Below, piece after piece: positions 25,239 to 34,427 of a DNA stretch of 64,000 bases. The notes beneath the pieces are model-generated. The model had not been told where the DNA came from. It did not search any database and saw only the letters and a program-made list of their open reading frames with translations. The stretch lies in the NCBI RefSeq assembly GCF_019711565.1, contig NZ_JAIGNN010000001.1, positions 1,550,001-1,614,000 on the forward strand, read 5' to 3'. This DNA is from Qipengyuania proteolytica (GTDB lineage Bacteria; Pseudomonadota; Alphaproteobacteria; Sphingomonadales; Sphingomonadaceae). The position numbers were made by a program, and so were the translations under genes. The number at the start of each line of letters is the position of its first letter. The first letter of the stretch is position 1.

Positions 25239-26710
25239 TCGCCCCGCGCGAGCCCCTGCGCCGGATCGTCGTGGTCGGCGGGGGGCAGCTGGGCGTGCTC
25301 GCCGCTATCGCACTGCGTCGCGCGCTGCCGGTGTGCCAGGTGGTGGTGGTCGGGCAACTGCCGTCGCCCGCCTCATTCGCCGACTGGTCGCCGACCGCGC
25401 TTCCGTTCACCAACAAGCTGCACGACCGGCTCGGCGTGGCGGAGGATGCCATCGTCCTGCGAGCTGGCGGCAGTCACCGTCTCGTGACCCGCTATCTCGG
25501 CTGGGGCGGAGAGGGACAGGCGGGCGTGCTCGCCTATGGCGAGACGCTCGATCCGGTGCTCAAGACCGCCTTTGCGCGCGAGTGGGGCGGTGGGCGCCCC
25601 CTTCCGGGCGGGCCGCGTCCCGCCGGGTCGGTGGCCGAGGTGCTGGCCGATGCCGGACGGTTCGCACCGCCGCCGCCCGACCAGCAGACGCCTCTTTCCG
25701 ATATCGACTATTCGCTGCGCTGGAATGCGCAGGCCTATCGCGGGCTGCTGATCGAGCACGCGCAGGCGCTTGGCGTGGATTATGTCGAGGGCGAGATCGA
25801 CCGGGTCGAGCCGGGCGAGGGCGACACGATCCGCGCCATCGGGCTCGCGGGCCAGGGCGAAATCGAAGCCGATTTCTTCGTCGACTGCAGCGGTCCGCAG
25901 GCGCGCCTGCTCGCCTCGCATCCTCAGTTCGCGATGGTCGACTGGTCGGCGAGTCTGCCGACGCGCAAGGTCTACCTGTCAGGGCCCGGTGCGCCGATGG
26001 CCGCGCTCGAAGATCGTGTCTCGCTGCTCGCGGAAGGCTGGCTGGTCGAGATTGCGGGGCGCGACGGGCTCTATCGCATGCTCGGCACGAGCGAGGAGGT
26101 GTCGCGCGATGCAGCGCTGCAAGCGCTGGGGGCACCTGCAGCTGCGGTGGTCGCGCTGGAGCCCGGCCGGGTCGCGGCGCCGTGGCTTGGCAATGTGGTG
26201 GCCCTCGGCGATGCCACCGCGCGCTTCGAGCCGATCGGTCCGTGGCACCTCGACCTTGCGCATCGCCAGCTTCACCTGCTGCTCGAAATGCTGCCGGGGC
26301 GACAGATCGAACCGCTCGAGCGGGCGGAATACAACCGTCGCTCGGTGCTGATGATGGAGGGCGTGCACGAGACGTTGGCGCTTCATTTCGCCTCCGATCG
26401 CGGCCGCGCGGTGTTCGGCGATCGCGCCCTCCCGAACCGGCTCGGCGAGGTCATCGATCAATGCCGCAGGCGCGGCCGTATCCCGTTTCGCGAAGAGCAG
26501 CCGCTGGTGCCGCAAGAGCAGTTTGCGCTGATGGCAGCGCTGGGTTTCAAACCCGGCTTGCCCCCTGTCGCTCGCTCGGCTTACCAGCACTCGGAAGAGC
26601 GGGCTAAGGAAGGCTTTGCCGCGCGCTCCACGCAGGCGCTGCAATTCGCACCGCCCTACGAGCGCTGGCTTGCCTCGATGCTCCAGCCTAGCCGAGCGCC
26701 TGCCGGATAA
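25235..26710 (+). CDS. Degenerate halogenase-like flavoprotein (protein 2)
   Basis: This 491-residue relative of the tryptophan halogenases has an N-terminal flavin fold (IVVVGGGQLG at 11-20) but has lost the landmarks. GGGTAG is GGGQLG. No TYK lysine is visible, there is no WxWxIP, and the catalytic LEPLESTSI is replaced by FEPIGPWHLDL. The C-terminal region EYNRRSVLMMEGVHETLALH still aligns with the family. It is probably not a halogenase itself. Translational coupling to protein 1 (ATGA overlap) suggests a partner or flavin-binding role. Its 3' end overlaps the converging cupin gene by 23 bp. Confidence 0.8.
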   Translation: MIAPREPLRRIVVVGGGQLGVLAAIALRRALPVCQVVVVGQLPSPASFADWSPTALPFTNKLHDRLGVAEDAIVLRAGGSHRLVTRYLGWGGEGQAGVLAYGETLDPVLKTAFAREWGGGRPLPGGPRPAGSVAEVLADAGRFAPPPPDQQTPLSDIDYSLRWNAQAYRGLLIEHAQALGVDYVEGEIDRVEPGEGDTIRAIGLAGQGEIEADFFVDCSGPQARLLASHPQFAMVDWSASLPTRKVYLSGPGAPMAALEDRVSLLAEGWLVEIAGRDGLYRMLGTSEEVSRDAALQALGAPAAAVVALEPGRVAAPWLGNVVALGDATARFEPIGPWHLDLAHRQLHLLLEMLPGRQIEPLERAEYNRRSVLMMEGVHETLALHFASDRGRAVFGDRALPNRLGEVIDQCRRRGRIPFREEQPLVPQEQFALMAALGFKPGLPPVARSAYQHSEERAKEGFAARSTQALQFAPPYERWLASMLQPSRAPAG

Positions 26711-27704
26711 TCTCGCGCATCCGCGCAAACAGCGGCGGCGAGGGTGGGCCGAGGATGCCTGCTGCACTCGCCGGCAGGTGCGCCGCCGGAACGCCAGACC
26801 GCTCGAAGACGTAATAGTCGAGCAAGGTGCGCCACACATCCCGCTGCTCCTCGGGCAAGTGCCGATAGGCGAGCATGGCGTGGAGCAGCGCATCATAGGC
26901 CCCACCGATTTCCGCAGGCAGGCCCTCGGTCCACCAGTAATTGACGAGGATGCTCACCGGATCGAGCGATTCCACGCCGTGCCACCAGCCATAGGGAATG
27001 TAGATCGCATCTCCGGGTTTGAGCATTGCCTGCTGCGCCGCCGCCCACGCCTCGGCGAAGCGCGGGTGGGCTTCGAGGTCGGGGCTCGCAAGATCGACCA
27101 TGCTCACCGGCGTCCCGGCGGGCGTAAGCTCGAAGGGACCGGGATAGAGATTGGCAATCTGGTCGGGCGGAAACAGGGTGAAGCGCCGCCGCCCGGAAAC
27201 GCAGCAGGCGACGTTTTCCTTGGCATCGTAATGCGGTGCGACACGGATGCGGTTGCCGATCCAGATGCGCGGCGCGACGCCGGGCAGCAGGGCGAGCGCA
27301 TTGTCGCGCACGAATTGCGGCAGGAGGCTGGCGATGTCCTCGGATTGCACCGCCATGGCAGGCGGATCGGCGAGATCGCGCGCCCTCAGGAGATCGTCGA
27401 GAAAGGCTTCGAGGCGACCCTGGCCGCGCACGAAGTTCAGGCGGGACAGGTCGGGCGTGTAGAAGAACCGTCCGCCTTCCTCGGGCGGGGCGGCGATGGC
27501 CGATACCGGCCGGGCGCTGCCCTTGGCGGCGAGATAGTTGCGGATCGACTCATCGCCACGTCTGGCAGCAGCGACGGCGGGCCAGTCGGCGACGATCCCG
27601 CGCAGGACGCAAGGCCGTGCCGCCTGCCTGATCGCTGCAAAATCTTCTGCGCCGAACGGTCCCGCGTGTTCGGGCAGGGGAGCCGGGCTACCCGAAAGGC
27701 TCAT
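26688..27704 (-). CDS. Cupin-8 (JmjC-like) iron/2-oxoglutarate oxygenase-like protein 1
   Basis: This 338-residue protein is of the cupin-8 family, which includes FIH-type 2-oxoglutarate hydroxylases. Iron ligands are visible as H158-x-D160 in APHYDAKENV and H242 in WWHGVESL. A conserved RRFTLFPPDQ segment lies between. It lacks a signal peptide, so it is cytoplasmic. The start ATG (27704) overlaps the stop of the upstream halogenase-like gene as ATGA. It is third in the operon of two halogenase-like genes. Similar cupins accompany TonB receptor/halogenase pairs in related bacteria. Substrate unknown; a protein or small-molecule hydroxylase is possible. Confidence 0.82.
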   Translation of the reverse strand: MSLSGSPAPLPEHAGPFGAEDFAAIRQAARPCVLRGIVADWPAVAAARRGDESIRNYLAAKGSARPVSAIAAPPEEGGRFFYTPDLSRLNFVRGQGRLEAFLDDLLRARDLADPPAMAVQSEDIASLLPQFVRDNALALLPGVAPRIWIGNRIRVAPHYDAKENVACCVSGRRRFTLFPPDQIANLYPGPFELTPAGTPVSMVDLASPDLEAHPRFAEAWAAAQQAMLKPGDAIYIPYGWWHGVESLDPVSILVNYWWTEGLPAEIGGAYDALLHAMLAYRHLPEEQRDVWRTLLDYYVFERSGVPAAHLPASAAGILGPPSPPLFARMREIIRQALG

Positions 27705-29233
27705 GTGCTCAGGCGGTCCGCTGCCTCGATCGCTCCGCCGTGCTGGCGCAGGAAGGCAGCCTGCGTCGGCATCTGCGCCACGGTATTGCCGATGACCTCG
27801 CGGATATGGGCGAGGCGGGTCGGCGTTTCGCCCGCGTCGAGCAGGTGCGCGGCAGGATGGTGGCCCTCGGGGACGATGCCCTGGTTGAGCATCACCGAAA
27901 GCCAGCTCGCCTCGGTGAAGAGCTCGTTGTTCTCGCGGAAGATGCGCCCCGAACTGCGGAACATCTCGATCTTGGCCGCCAGCGCATCGGTCGGCTCGAG
28001 ATTGCGGCAATAGCGCCAGAACTCGGAATCGTCCCGCTCGCTCGCCATGTAATGCAGCAACAGGAAGTCGCGGATATCGACATATTCCTGCTCCGTCTCG
28101 CGATTGAAGCGGTCGATTTCGGCATGGCCGAAGCTGCTGTCCGGAAACAGCGAAAGCAGGCGCGCGATGCCCGACTGGACGAGGTGGATCGAGGTCGATT
28201 CGAGCGGCTCGAGAAACCCGGCCGCAAGACCCAGCGCGACGACGTTCTTCTCCCACGCCCGCGCCCGGTGGCCCGCCGTGAAGCGCAGCTGGTTGGGCTC
28301 GGCCAGCGGCGTGCCGTCGAGGTTTTCGAGCAGCATCGCGGTGGCGTCGTCGCGCTCCATATAGGCAGAGCAGAACACGTGCCCGTTGCCGATCCGGTGC
28401 TGTAGCGGGATGCGCCATTGCCAGCCTGCCGGTCGCGCGGTGGAGCGGGTCAGTGGCTCGGTCTCGCCATCAAGCTCACACGGGATAGCGACCGCGCTGT
28501 CGCAGGGCAGCCATTTCGACCAGTCGGTGAAGGGCACGCCCAGCGTCTGGCCCAGCAGCAGCGAGCGGAAGCCGGAGCAGTCGACGAAGAGTTCGCCTTC
28601 AACCTCGCGTCCGTTCTCCAAAACGATCGCCGTGACGTGGCCGGTCTCGGCATCCTGCTTTACGTCGACGACCTTGCCTTCGACCCGCACTGCACCGGCC
28701 GCCTCGGCCATACCGCGCAGGAAGGGGGCATAGCGCCCTGCATCGAACTGGAAAGCATAGGACAGGCGCGACAGGGGTGACTTGGTGGCGTCCGGCTGCG
28801 GCCAGGCGAACTTGCCCGCCTTGCCGGCGACGGCGGCGATCGAATAGGCGTCGATCATCCCCGGATCGCCCAACTCGCGCCCGCGCAGCCAGAAATGGTG
28901 GAACTCGATCCCCAGCATATCGAGGCCGAAGGTGCCGAAGGGATGGACGTAGGAATGGCCCGGGCGCAGCCAGTCGACGAACTCGATGCCGAGCTTGTAG
29001 GTCGCGCGGGTCTCGCGCATGAACTGCATCTCGTCGATGCCGATCATCCGGTTATAGAGCGAGATTTGGGGAATGGTCGCCTCGCCGACGCCAATAGTAC
29101 CGATCGCCTCGCTTTCCACCAGCGTCACCGAGAAGCCGGGCATGGCGCCGAGGATGCGGGTGAGTGCGGTCGCGGCCATCCAGCCGGCGGTGCCGCCGCC
29201 GACAATCACGACTTTCGTGACAGGCTTCGCCAT
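27701..29233 (-). CDS. Flavin-dependent tryptophan-halogenase-like protein 3
   Basis: This 510-residue halogenase-family protein keeps all landmarks: GGGTAG at 12-17, K80 in TYKLGIEF, WQWRIP in the middle, and LEPLESTSIHL. It is closest in feel to protein 4, with which it shares the sequence around GHVFCS/GHVFSS and ESTSIHL. Its ATG (29233) overlaps the stop of protein 4 by one base (TGATG), and its stop overlaps the cupin start, so all three are cotranslated. No signal peptide is present. Whether it halogenates, and what, is unknown. Confidence 0.88.
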   Translation of the reverse strand: MAKPVTKVVIVGGGTAGWMAATALTRILGAMPGFSVTLVESEAIGTIGVGEATIPQISLYNRMIGIDEMQFMRETRATYKLGIEFVDWLRPGHSYVHPFGTFGLDMLGIEFHHFWLRGRELGDPGMIDAYSIAAVAGKAGKFAWPQPDATKSPLSRLSYAFQFDAGRYAPFLRGMAEAAGAVRVEGKVVDVKQDAETGHVTAIVLENGREVEGELFVDCSGFRSLLLGQTLGVPFTDWSKWLPCDSAVAIPCELDGETEPLTRSTARPAGWQWRIPLQHRIGNGHVFCSAYMERDDATAMLLENLDGTPLAEPNQLRFTAGHRARAWEKNVVALGLAAGFLEPLESTSIHLVQSGIARLLSLFPDSSFGHAEIDRFNRETEQEYVDIRDFLLLHYMASERDDSEFWRYCRNLEPTDALAAKIEMFRSSGRIFRENNELFTEASWLSVMLNQGIVPEGHHPAAHLLDAGETPTRLAHIREVIGNTVAQMPTQAAFLRQHGGAIEAADRLST

Positions 29234-30756
29234 CAGCGCGCCGCCGCCTGCGGCGTGAATGCAGGGGGAGGGGCGTCGTGCCAGCCGCCCGACTGGCGCA
29301 GGAACTCCTCATGGCTCGGCAGCCGCGCCGCGGTGTCGCGATAGGCATCGCGCATCTGGCGCATGGCGGCCGCGATCTTGGCCTCGTCGAGTGTGTCGGC
29401 GATCGCGTCATAGGCATCGGGCCAGATGTTCTGGCCGAGCATCACCGCGATCCAGCTGGGCGCGGTGAAGAGTTCGGCATTCTCGCGGAAGACCCGGCCA
29501 TGCAGGCGCCACAGCTCCATCTTGCGCGCGAGGCTATCGGGCACCTCCATGTCGCGGACGTAGCGCCAGAACTCGGAGTCGCCGCGCTGTGTCGCCTTGT
29601 AGTGGAGGATGATGAAGTCGCGCACGTCCTCGTAGAGCTCGCGCATGCCGCGATTGTATTCGTCGCGCTCGAGCGGGCTGATCGGGTTGTCGGGGAAGAG
29701 GGCGAAAAGCCGCGCGATGCCGTTCTGGATCAGGTGGATGCTGGTCGATTCGAGTGGCTCGATGAAGCCCGAGGACAGGCCGAGCGAGACGACATTGTGG
29801 TTCCACGCCTTGCGCCGCATGCCGGTGTTGAAAAACAGCGTGCGCGGATCCTGCAGCGGCTCTCCGTCGAGGTTGGCGAGCAGGGTGTCGCGCGCCTCGT
29901 CTTCTTCCATGAAATTGCTCGAAAACACATGCCCGTTGCCCGTGCGGTGCTGCAGCGGGATGCGCCATTGCCAGCCGGCGCTGTGCGCGGTCGAGCGGGT
30001 GTAGGGCTCTGGCGGACCGGGGCTGGCGGTAGGGACAGCGATGGCGCGGTCCATCGGCAACCAGTGGCTCCAGTCCTCATAGCCGGTTTCCAGCGCGTCC
30101 TCGATCAGCAACCCGCGAAAGCCCGAGCAATCGATGAAGAGGTCGCCTTCGACCTCGCTCCCGTCCTCCAGCCGGACCGAGTGGATATCGCCTGTCTCCC
30201 CGTCGCGCCGGACGTCGGTGATGCGGCCTTCCTTGCGCCTGACCTGCTGCCTCTCGGCAAGATTGCGCAGGAAGGCAGCGTAGAGGCTCGCATCGAACTG
30301 ATAGGCATAGGCGATCTGCGAGACGAGCGACTTGGCCCCGGCGGCAGGTCGCGCGAACCTGCCGCTGCGCGCCGCCATGGTCGACATCGAGAATTCGCCG
30401 ATCTCGCCGGGCGAGTGGCCGCGGGCGTACTCGCGCAGGAAGAGGTGGTGGAACTGGATGCCGTGGAAATCCTGGCCATAGGTGCCGAAGGGGTGGAAGT
30501 AGCGGTCCCCCCGCTTGCCCCAATTCACGAATTCGATGCCCAGCTTGTAGGTGCCGCGCGTTGCGCGCAGGAATTCGTTCTCCGAAATGTCCAGCATGGC
30601 GTTGAAATTGCGGATCGGCGGAATCGTCGCCTCGCCGACGCCGACGGTGCCGATTGCATCCGATTCGATCAACGTGATGGTGCGCTGGCCGTCGTTGAAA
30701 AAGCGCGACATGGCGGCAGCCGCCATCCACCCGGCGGTCCCTCCGCCGACGATCAC
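29233..30756 (-). CDS. Flavin-dependent tryptophan-halogenase-like protein 4
   Basis: This is the first gene of a three-gene minus-strand operon (halogenase-like, halogenase-like, cupin). The landmarks GGGTAG, K71 in TYKLGIEF, WQWRIP and IEPLESTSIHL are all present. The only conventional start codon in frame is GTG at 30756, which would truncate the first beta strand to VIVGGGTAGW. Upstream codons read NRIRRV, as in intact relatives, but offer no ATG, GTG or TTG before a stop. A rare start such as ATC, or a truncated N-terminus, must be used. About 507 residues from GTG. It diverges from the TonB receptor gene across a 218-bp regulatory gap. Confidence 0.85.
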   Translation of the reverse strand: MIVGGGTAGWMAAAAMSRFFNDGQRTITLIESDAIGTVGVGEATIPPIRNFNAMLDISENEFLRATRGTYKLGIEFVNWGKRGDRYFHPFGTYGQDFHGIQFHHLFLREYARGHSPGEIGEFSMSTMAARSGRFARPAAGAKSLVSQIAYAYQFDASLYAAFLRNLAERQQVRRKEGRITDVRRDGETGDIHSVRLEDGSEVEGDLFIDCSGFRGLLIEDALETGYEDWSHWLPMDRAIAVPTASPGPPEPYTRSTAHSAGWQWRIPLQHRTGNGHVFSSNFMEEDEARDTLLANLDGEPLQDPRTLFFNTGMRRKAWNHNVVSLGLSSGFIEPLESTSIHLIQNGIARLFALFPDNPISPLERDEYNRGMRELYEDVRDFIILHYKATQRGDSEFWRYVRDMEVPDSLARKMELWRLHGRVFRENAELFTAPSWIAVMLGQNIWPDAYDAIADTLDEAKIAAAMRQMRDAYRDTAARLPSHEEFLRQSGGWHDAPPPAFTPQAAAR

Positions 30757-30777
30757 GACCCGTCTGATACGATTTAC

Positions 30778-30789
30778 GGTAACGATACC
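30778..30789. promoter_or_regulatory. LacI-type operator copy 2 (degenerate)
   Basis: GGTAACGATACC keeps both GGTA/TACC half-sites and the central CG of the set, with two changes from GGTAGCGCTACC. It lies 22 bp upstream of the GTG of halogenase-like protein 4, on the side controlling that operon. Confidence 0.5.
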
Positions 30790-30879
30790 ATTTACCTCCG
30801 CCCTTGGCCTACCTGTCTATCGCCGATCAGTGCTGTGGGCAATTTGTCACAAAATGTCGGGAATGGGTTTTCCCCCCTC

Positions 30880-30908
30880 TTGCCAATCCTCCAATGGCTC
30901 GATACACC
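30880..30908 (+). promoter_or_regulatory. Promoter candidate for the TonB receptor gene
   Basis: TTGCCA (30880-30885), 17-base spacer, TACACC (30903-30908). A start near 30915 would put operator copy 3 about 30 bases downstream, consistent with a roadblock or repression site. The -10 match is weak. Confidence 0.35.
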
Positions 30909-30944
30909 TTCCAACAAAGAATTCAAAAGCTCCACGCTCAATAG

Positions 30945-30958
30945 TGGTAGCGCTAACA
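30945..30958. promoter_or_regulatory. LacI-type operator copy 3
   Basis: TGGTAGCGCTAACA, one base from the perfect palindrome. It lies 16 bp before the TonB receptor ATG and overlaps or directly precedes the ribosome site (GGGAGGG). Confidence 0.7.
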
Positions 30959-30974
30959 TGGGAGGGATGGTCTT

Positions 30975-33900
30975 ATGACCGAGACGATCGGGAATCGTGA
31001 CGGGCGCGGTGCCCCCAACGAGCGTTTGCTGAAGACTTTGTTGCGCACCAGTGTCTCGGCCATGGTGGTCGGCGGCTTCATGATGGGGCAGGCGGCCTAC
31101 GCGCAGGAGGCTTCCGACGAGCCCGAGGCGGCTTCAGGCGCGGACGAGAATGTCATCGTTGTCAGCGGTATTCGCCAGTCGCTCGCCAATGCGCAGAACA
31201 TCAAGCGGGATTCCGACACGGTGGTCGATGCGATCACCGCGGAAGACATCGGCGCTCTGCCCGATCGTTCGGTGACCGAAGCGCTCCAGCGCGTCCCCGG
31301 CATCGCCATCAACCGCTTTGCCGGCTCGAACGACCCCGACCACTTCTCGGTCGAGGGCTCGGGCGTCGTCATCCGCGGCCTCAACTTCGTCCGTTCGGAA
31401 TTCAACGGGCGGACCGCCTTCGCTGCTGGCGTTGGGGGGCAGGCACTCAACTTTGCTGACGTGCCTTCCGAACTGCTCGGCTCGGTGCTCATTAACAAGA
31501 ATGCTACCGCCGACCTTGTCGAAGGCGGGCTGGCCGGGACCGTGAATCTCGTAACCCGCAAGCCGCTCGATCGTCCGGGGTTCCACATCGCGTTCAGCGG
31601 TGAAGCCAACTATGGCGACTTTGCCAAGGAATGGACGCCCACCTTCTCCGGCCTGATCAGCAACACGTGGGAAACCGACAAGGGCACCTTCGGCCTGCTC
31701 GTGGCGGGATCCTATTCGCGCATCAAGAGCCGTGCGGACGGCCTGCAGATCACCAACTTCCAGACGCGAGACGGGGCCCAAGTCGATGAGGCTTTCGCCA
31801 ACGGTCGCGAAATCTGCCGCAATCCGCTGCCGGGTAGCGGCGACAGCACCAGCAACCCGCCAGCGAATTCACCGTGCGGTACGGCGCAACTCCCAGGCGC
31901 GGACGGCTTCGTCGATCCGGCAGGCCTGCGGTACGCTCCGCTAGGCGGCCAGTTCCGCACCCAGGAATTCGATCGCAAGCGTGACGGTATCTCTGCCGCC
32001 GCTCAGTTCGAATCGATCGACGGCAAGACCGTGATCACCGCCGAATTCATTCGCTCGCACGCCACCAACCGCTGGGGCGAGCATACGTTCGAGACCGGGC
32101 CGGACCTTGCCGAGTACGGCACGTATCCGCTGGGCTGCCAGCAGAATGCAGCCGGTCCGAACCGGGTCAATACGGACGGCTCTCTGGGCGATCCGACGAC
32201 GCGGGCGCAGTGCCCGGTCGGCGGTTTCACCGATTATATCTACGACGCCAACGGCCTCTTCCAGTCCGGCTACATCACCAATCCGAACGACGGCTGGCGC
32301 GGGAATCCCGGCACCTCGCCCTTCGTTCCGATCGGCGGCCTGCAGCAGACGCTGGCGCGTCGCGAAGTCGACGAGTCGACTACCAACCAGGACTGGGGCG
32401 CCCATCTTTCGACGGAACTGACGGATCGCCTGCATCTCGATCTCGACTTTCAGTATGCCAAGTCGCGAAAGACCAATCTCGACGTCACGGTGCATGGTTC
32501 GCTTTTCGCAGACCAGGAGATCGACCTAAGGGGCGATTATCCGAGCGTCATTCCACATGTGCCCAACTATCTCAGCTACAGCTGGGCAGGCGACAGCGAT
32601 GCGCTCGCTCCGTATGGTCGCGATCCGTCGACCCCGGCGACAGCTTCGGACGATGCGGCTTATTTCGGCGATCCGCGCTTCACCTTCTGGCGGTCCGCAA
32701 TGGACCACATCGAGGAAAGCACGGGCACGCAATATGCCTGGCGTGCCGACCTCGCCTACGAGTTCGACGAGGATTCCTTCCTGCGCGAAGTAAAGGTCGG
32801 GGCCCGCTTCCAGGATCGCGATCAGACGGTTCGCTACACCACCTACAACTGGGGCATGCTCAGCGAAGTCTGGTCGGGCGATCGGCCGGTGAATTTCGAG
32901 GACACCGGAGCAGGCAATTCGGAGTTCTTCGAATTCCCCGACTTCTTCCGCGGACAGGCCCCCGGTCCAATCGGTGGCTACTACTACAATGGCGACCTGA
33001 TCGATGGCTACGAGGAATCGGTCGCTTTCTTCCAGTCGATCCAGGACCAGTACCGCGACCTCAACGGCTCTCCGACGTGGAACCCGCTTGCCGGCCGACC
33101 GGGTGTCGTCGCTGGCACACCCTATCTGCCTTCCGAAATCCAGCCGATCCGGCAGGAAGACGATTCTGGCTATGTCATGCTGCGTTTCGGGAGCGAAAAT
33201 TTCGCCGGGATGCGGATGTCGGGCAATATCGGCGTGCGCTACGTCAATTCCCGCATCGCCTCGACCGGGCTTACGAACCTGTCGGCAGTCCAGGCGCAAT
33301 TCGCGCAGGATCGAGCCACGCTATGTGCGCCGATTCCGCCTGTACCGGGACGCCCGCCGGCAACACCGGGCGGGATATGCAACCTGACGGATGCCGAGTT
33401 CAGCCAGCTCGAGCAGTTCTCTTTGACCGAGTTTACTCCCGAAACGGCGAAGGCGTCCTACGACTTCTGGCTGCCGAGCTTGAACGTCAAGTTCGAAGTG
33501 ACGCCGGACGTTATCGTCCGTGCCGCCGTCTCCAAGGTCATGACGCGGCCCGACAATGCGTACCTGCGAAATTTCCTGAACATCTCGTACAACATCAACG
33601 CGGGCATCCTTACGGCCGATGCCGGCAACCCCCTGATCAGGCCGGCAACGGCCTGGCAGGCCGACCTGACGGCGGAATGGTATTTCGCCACCGTCGGCTC
33701 GTTGACAGCGAACCTGTTTTACAAGCGGGTGAAGGACTTCTTCTATCAGAGTGTCGGTACGGTTTTGGTCGAAGGTGACGGCCTGACACTGCCGGTGGTG
33801 GTCCGTCGACCGGACAATTTCGAAGGCACCGGCAAGATCAAGGGCTTCGAGCTGGCCTACCAGCAGACCTACGACTTCCTGCCCGCTCCGTTCGACGGGC

Positions 33901-34352
33901 TCGGCGTGTCGGCGAACTACACCTACATCAAGAGTTCCGGTCTGCCGAACACGTTCCTCAACGGCGGCAATATCCCGACGCCATCGACCGTCCCGCCGGG
34001 TAATCTCCCGCTCGAGCAGCTCTCGAAGCACAACGTCAATGCCACCGTGTTCTACGAGAAGGGCCCGATCTCGATGCGTGCCGCGTACAACTGGCGCTCA
34101 CGCTTCCTGCTGACGGCGAGCGACGTGATCTTCCCCTATTACTCGATCTTCAACGAGCCGACGGGGCAGCTGGACGCGTCGATCTTCTTCAACGTCACCG
34201 ACAACATCAAAATCGGTGCGCAGGGCGTCAACCTGCTCAACGAGGTGACGAAGACCACGCAGGCCTATACCGGCAATCCGGCGGACCTTGCGCCGCGATC
34301 CTATTTCATGAACGATCGCCGCTTCTCCTTCATCATCCGGGGCAATTTCTAG
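30975..34352 (+). CDS. TonB-dependent receptor, probably for xylo-oligosaccharides
   Basis: This large (1125-residue) outer-membrane receptor has a signal peptide ending near AYA (residue 43), a TonB-box-like segment (ENVIVVSGIRQSL, about 59-71) and a plug domain (TVVDAITAEDIGALPDRSVTE). A 22-strand-type barrel follows, ending in the aromatic NDRRFSFIIRGNF. It matches the Xanthomonas/Caulobacter carbohydrate-associated subfamily. The ligand is inferred from the surrounding xylanase genes. GGGAGGG precedes the ATG. A perfect UUCG-loop terminator follows. No SusD-type partner is present, as expected for proteobacterial loci. Confidence 0.9.
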   Translation: MTETIGNRDGRGAPNERLLKTLLRTSVSAMVVGGFMMGQAAYAQEASDEPEAASGADENVIVVSGIRQSLANAQNIKRDSDTVVDAITAEDIGALPDRSVTEALQRVPGIAINRFAGSNDPDHFSVEGSGVVIRGLNFVRSEFNGRTAFAAGVGGQALNFADVPSELLGSVLINKNATADLVEGGLAGTVNLVTRKPLDRPGFHIAFSGEANYGDFAKEWTPTFSGLISNTWETDKGTFGLLVAGSYSRIKSRADGLQITNFQTRDGAQVDEAFANGREICRNPLPGSGDSTSNPPANSPCGTAQLPGADGFVDPAGLRYAPLGGQFRTQEFDRKRDGISAAAQFESIDGKTVITAEFIRSHATNRWGEHTFETGPDLAEYGTYPLGCQQNAAGPNRVNTDGSLGDPTTRAQCPVGGFTDYIYDANGLFQSGYITNPNDGWRGNPGTSPFVPIGGLQQTLARREVDESTTNQDWGAHLSTELTDRLHLDLDFQYAKSRKTNLDVTVHGSLFADQEIDLRGDYPSVIPHVPNYLSYSWAGDSDALAPYGRDPSTPATASDDAAYFGDPRFTFWRSAMDHIEESTGTQYAWRADLAYEFDEDSFLREVKVGARFQDRDQTVRYTTYNWGMLSEVWSGDRPVNFEDTGAGNSEFFEFPDFFRGQAPGPIGGYYYNGDLIDGYEESVAFFQSIQDQYRDLNGSPTWNPLAGRPGVVAGTPYLPSEIQPIRQEDDSGYVMLRFGSENFAGMRMSGNIGVRYVNSRIASTGLTNLSAVQAQFAQDRATLCAPIPPVPGRPPATPGGICNLTDAEFSQLEQFSLTEFTPETAKASYDFWLPSLNVKFEVTPDVIVRAAVSKVMTRPDNAYLRNFLNISYNINAGILTADAGNPLIRPATAWQADLTAEWYFATVGSLTANLFYKRVKDFFYQSVGTVLVEGDGLTLPVVVRRPDNFEGTGKIKGFELAYQQTYDFLPAPFDGLGVSANYTYIKSSGLPNTFLNGGNIPTPSTVPPGNLPLEQLSKHNVNATVFYEKGPISMRAAYNWRSRFLLTASDVIFPYYSIFNEPTGQLDASIFFNVTDNIKIGAQGVNLLNEVTKTTQAYTGNPADLAPRSYFMNDRRFSFIIRGNF

Positions 34353-34376
34353 CCCCGCGATCCAAAGCGGCAAAAG

Positions 34377-34415
34377 AAAGGGCCGCCCTACCTTCGGGTA
34401 GGGCGGCCCTTTTTT
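34377..34415. terminator. Strong bidirectional UUCG-loop terminator
   Basis: A perfect 16-bp stem (34377-34392 with 34397-34412) is closed by a TTCG tetraloop. It is followed by T residues to 34415 on the plus strand and preceded by AAA, giving TTT on the minus strand. It ends both the TonB receptor gene and the converging GH10 gene. Confidence 0.92.
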
Positions 34416-34427
34416 GCTACGAGGAGA

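Noticed and set aside
23715..30756. Secondary-metabolite gene cluster because of the halogenase genes
   Set aside because: No PKS, NRPS, prenyltransferase or flavin reductase is present; context is sugar catabolism with a TonB receptor.
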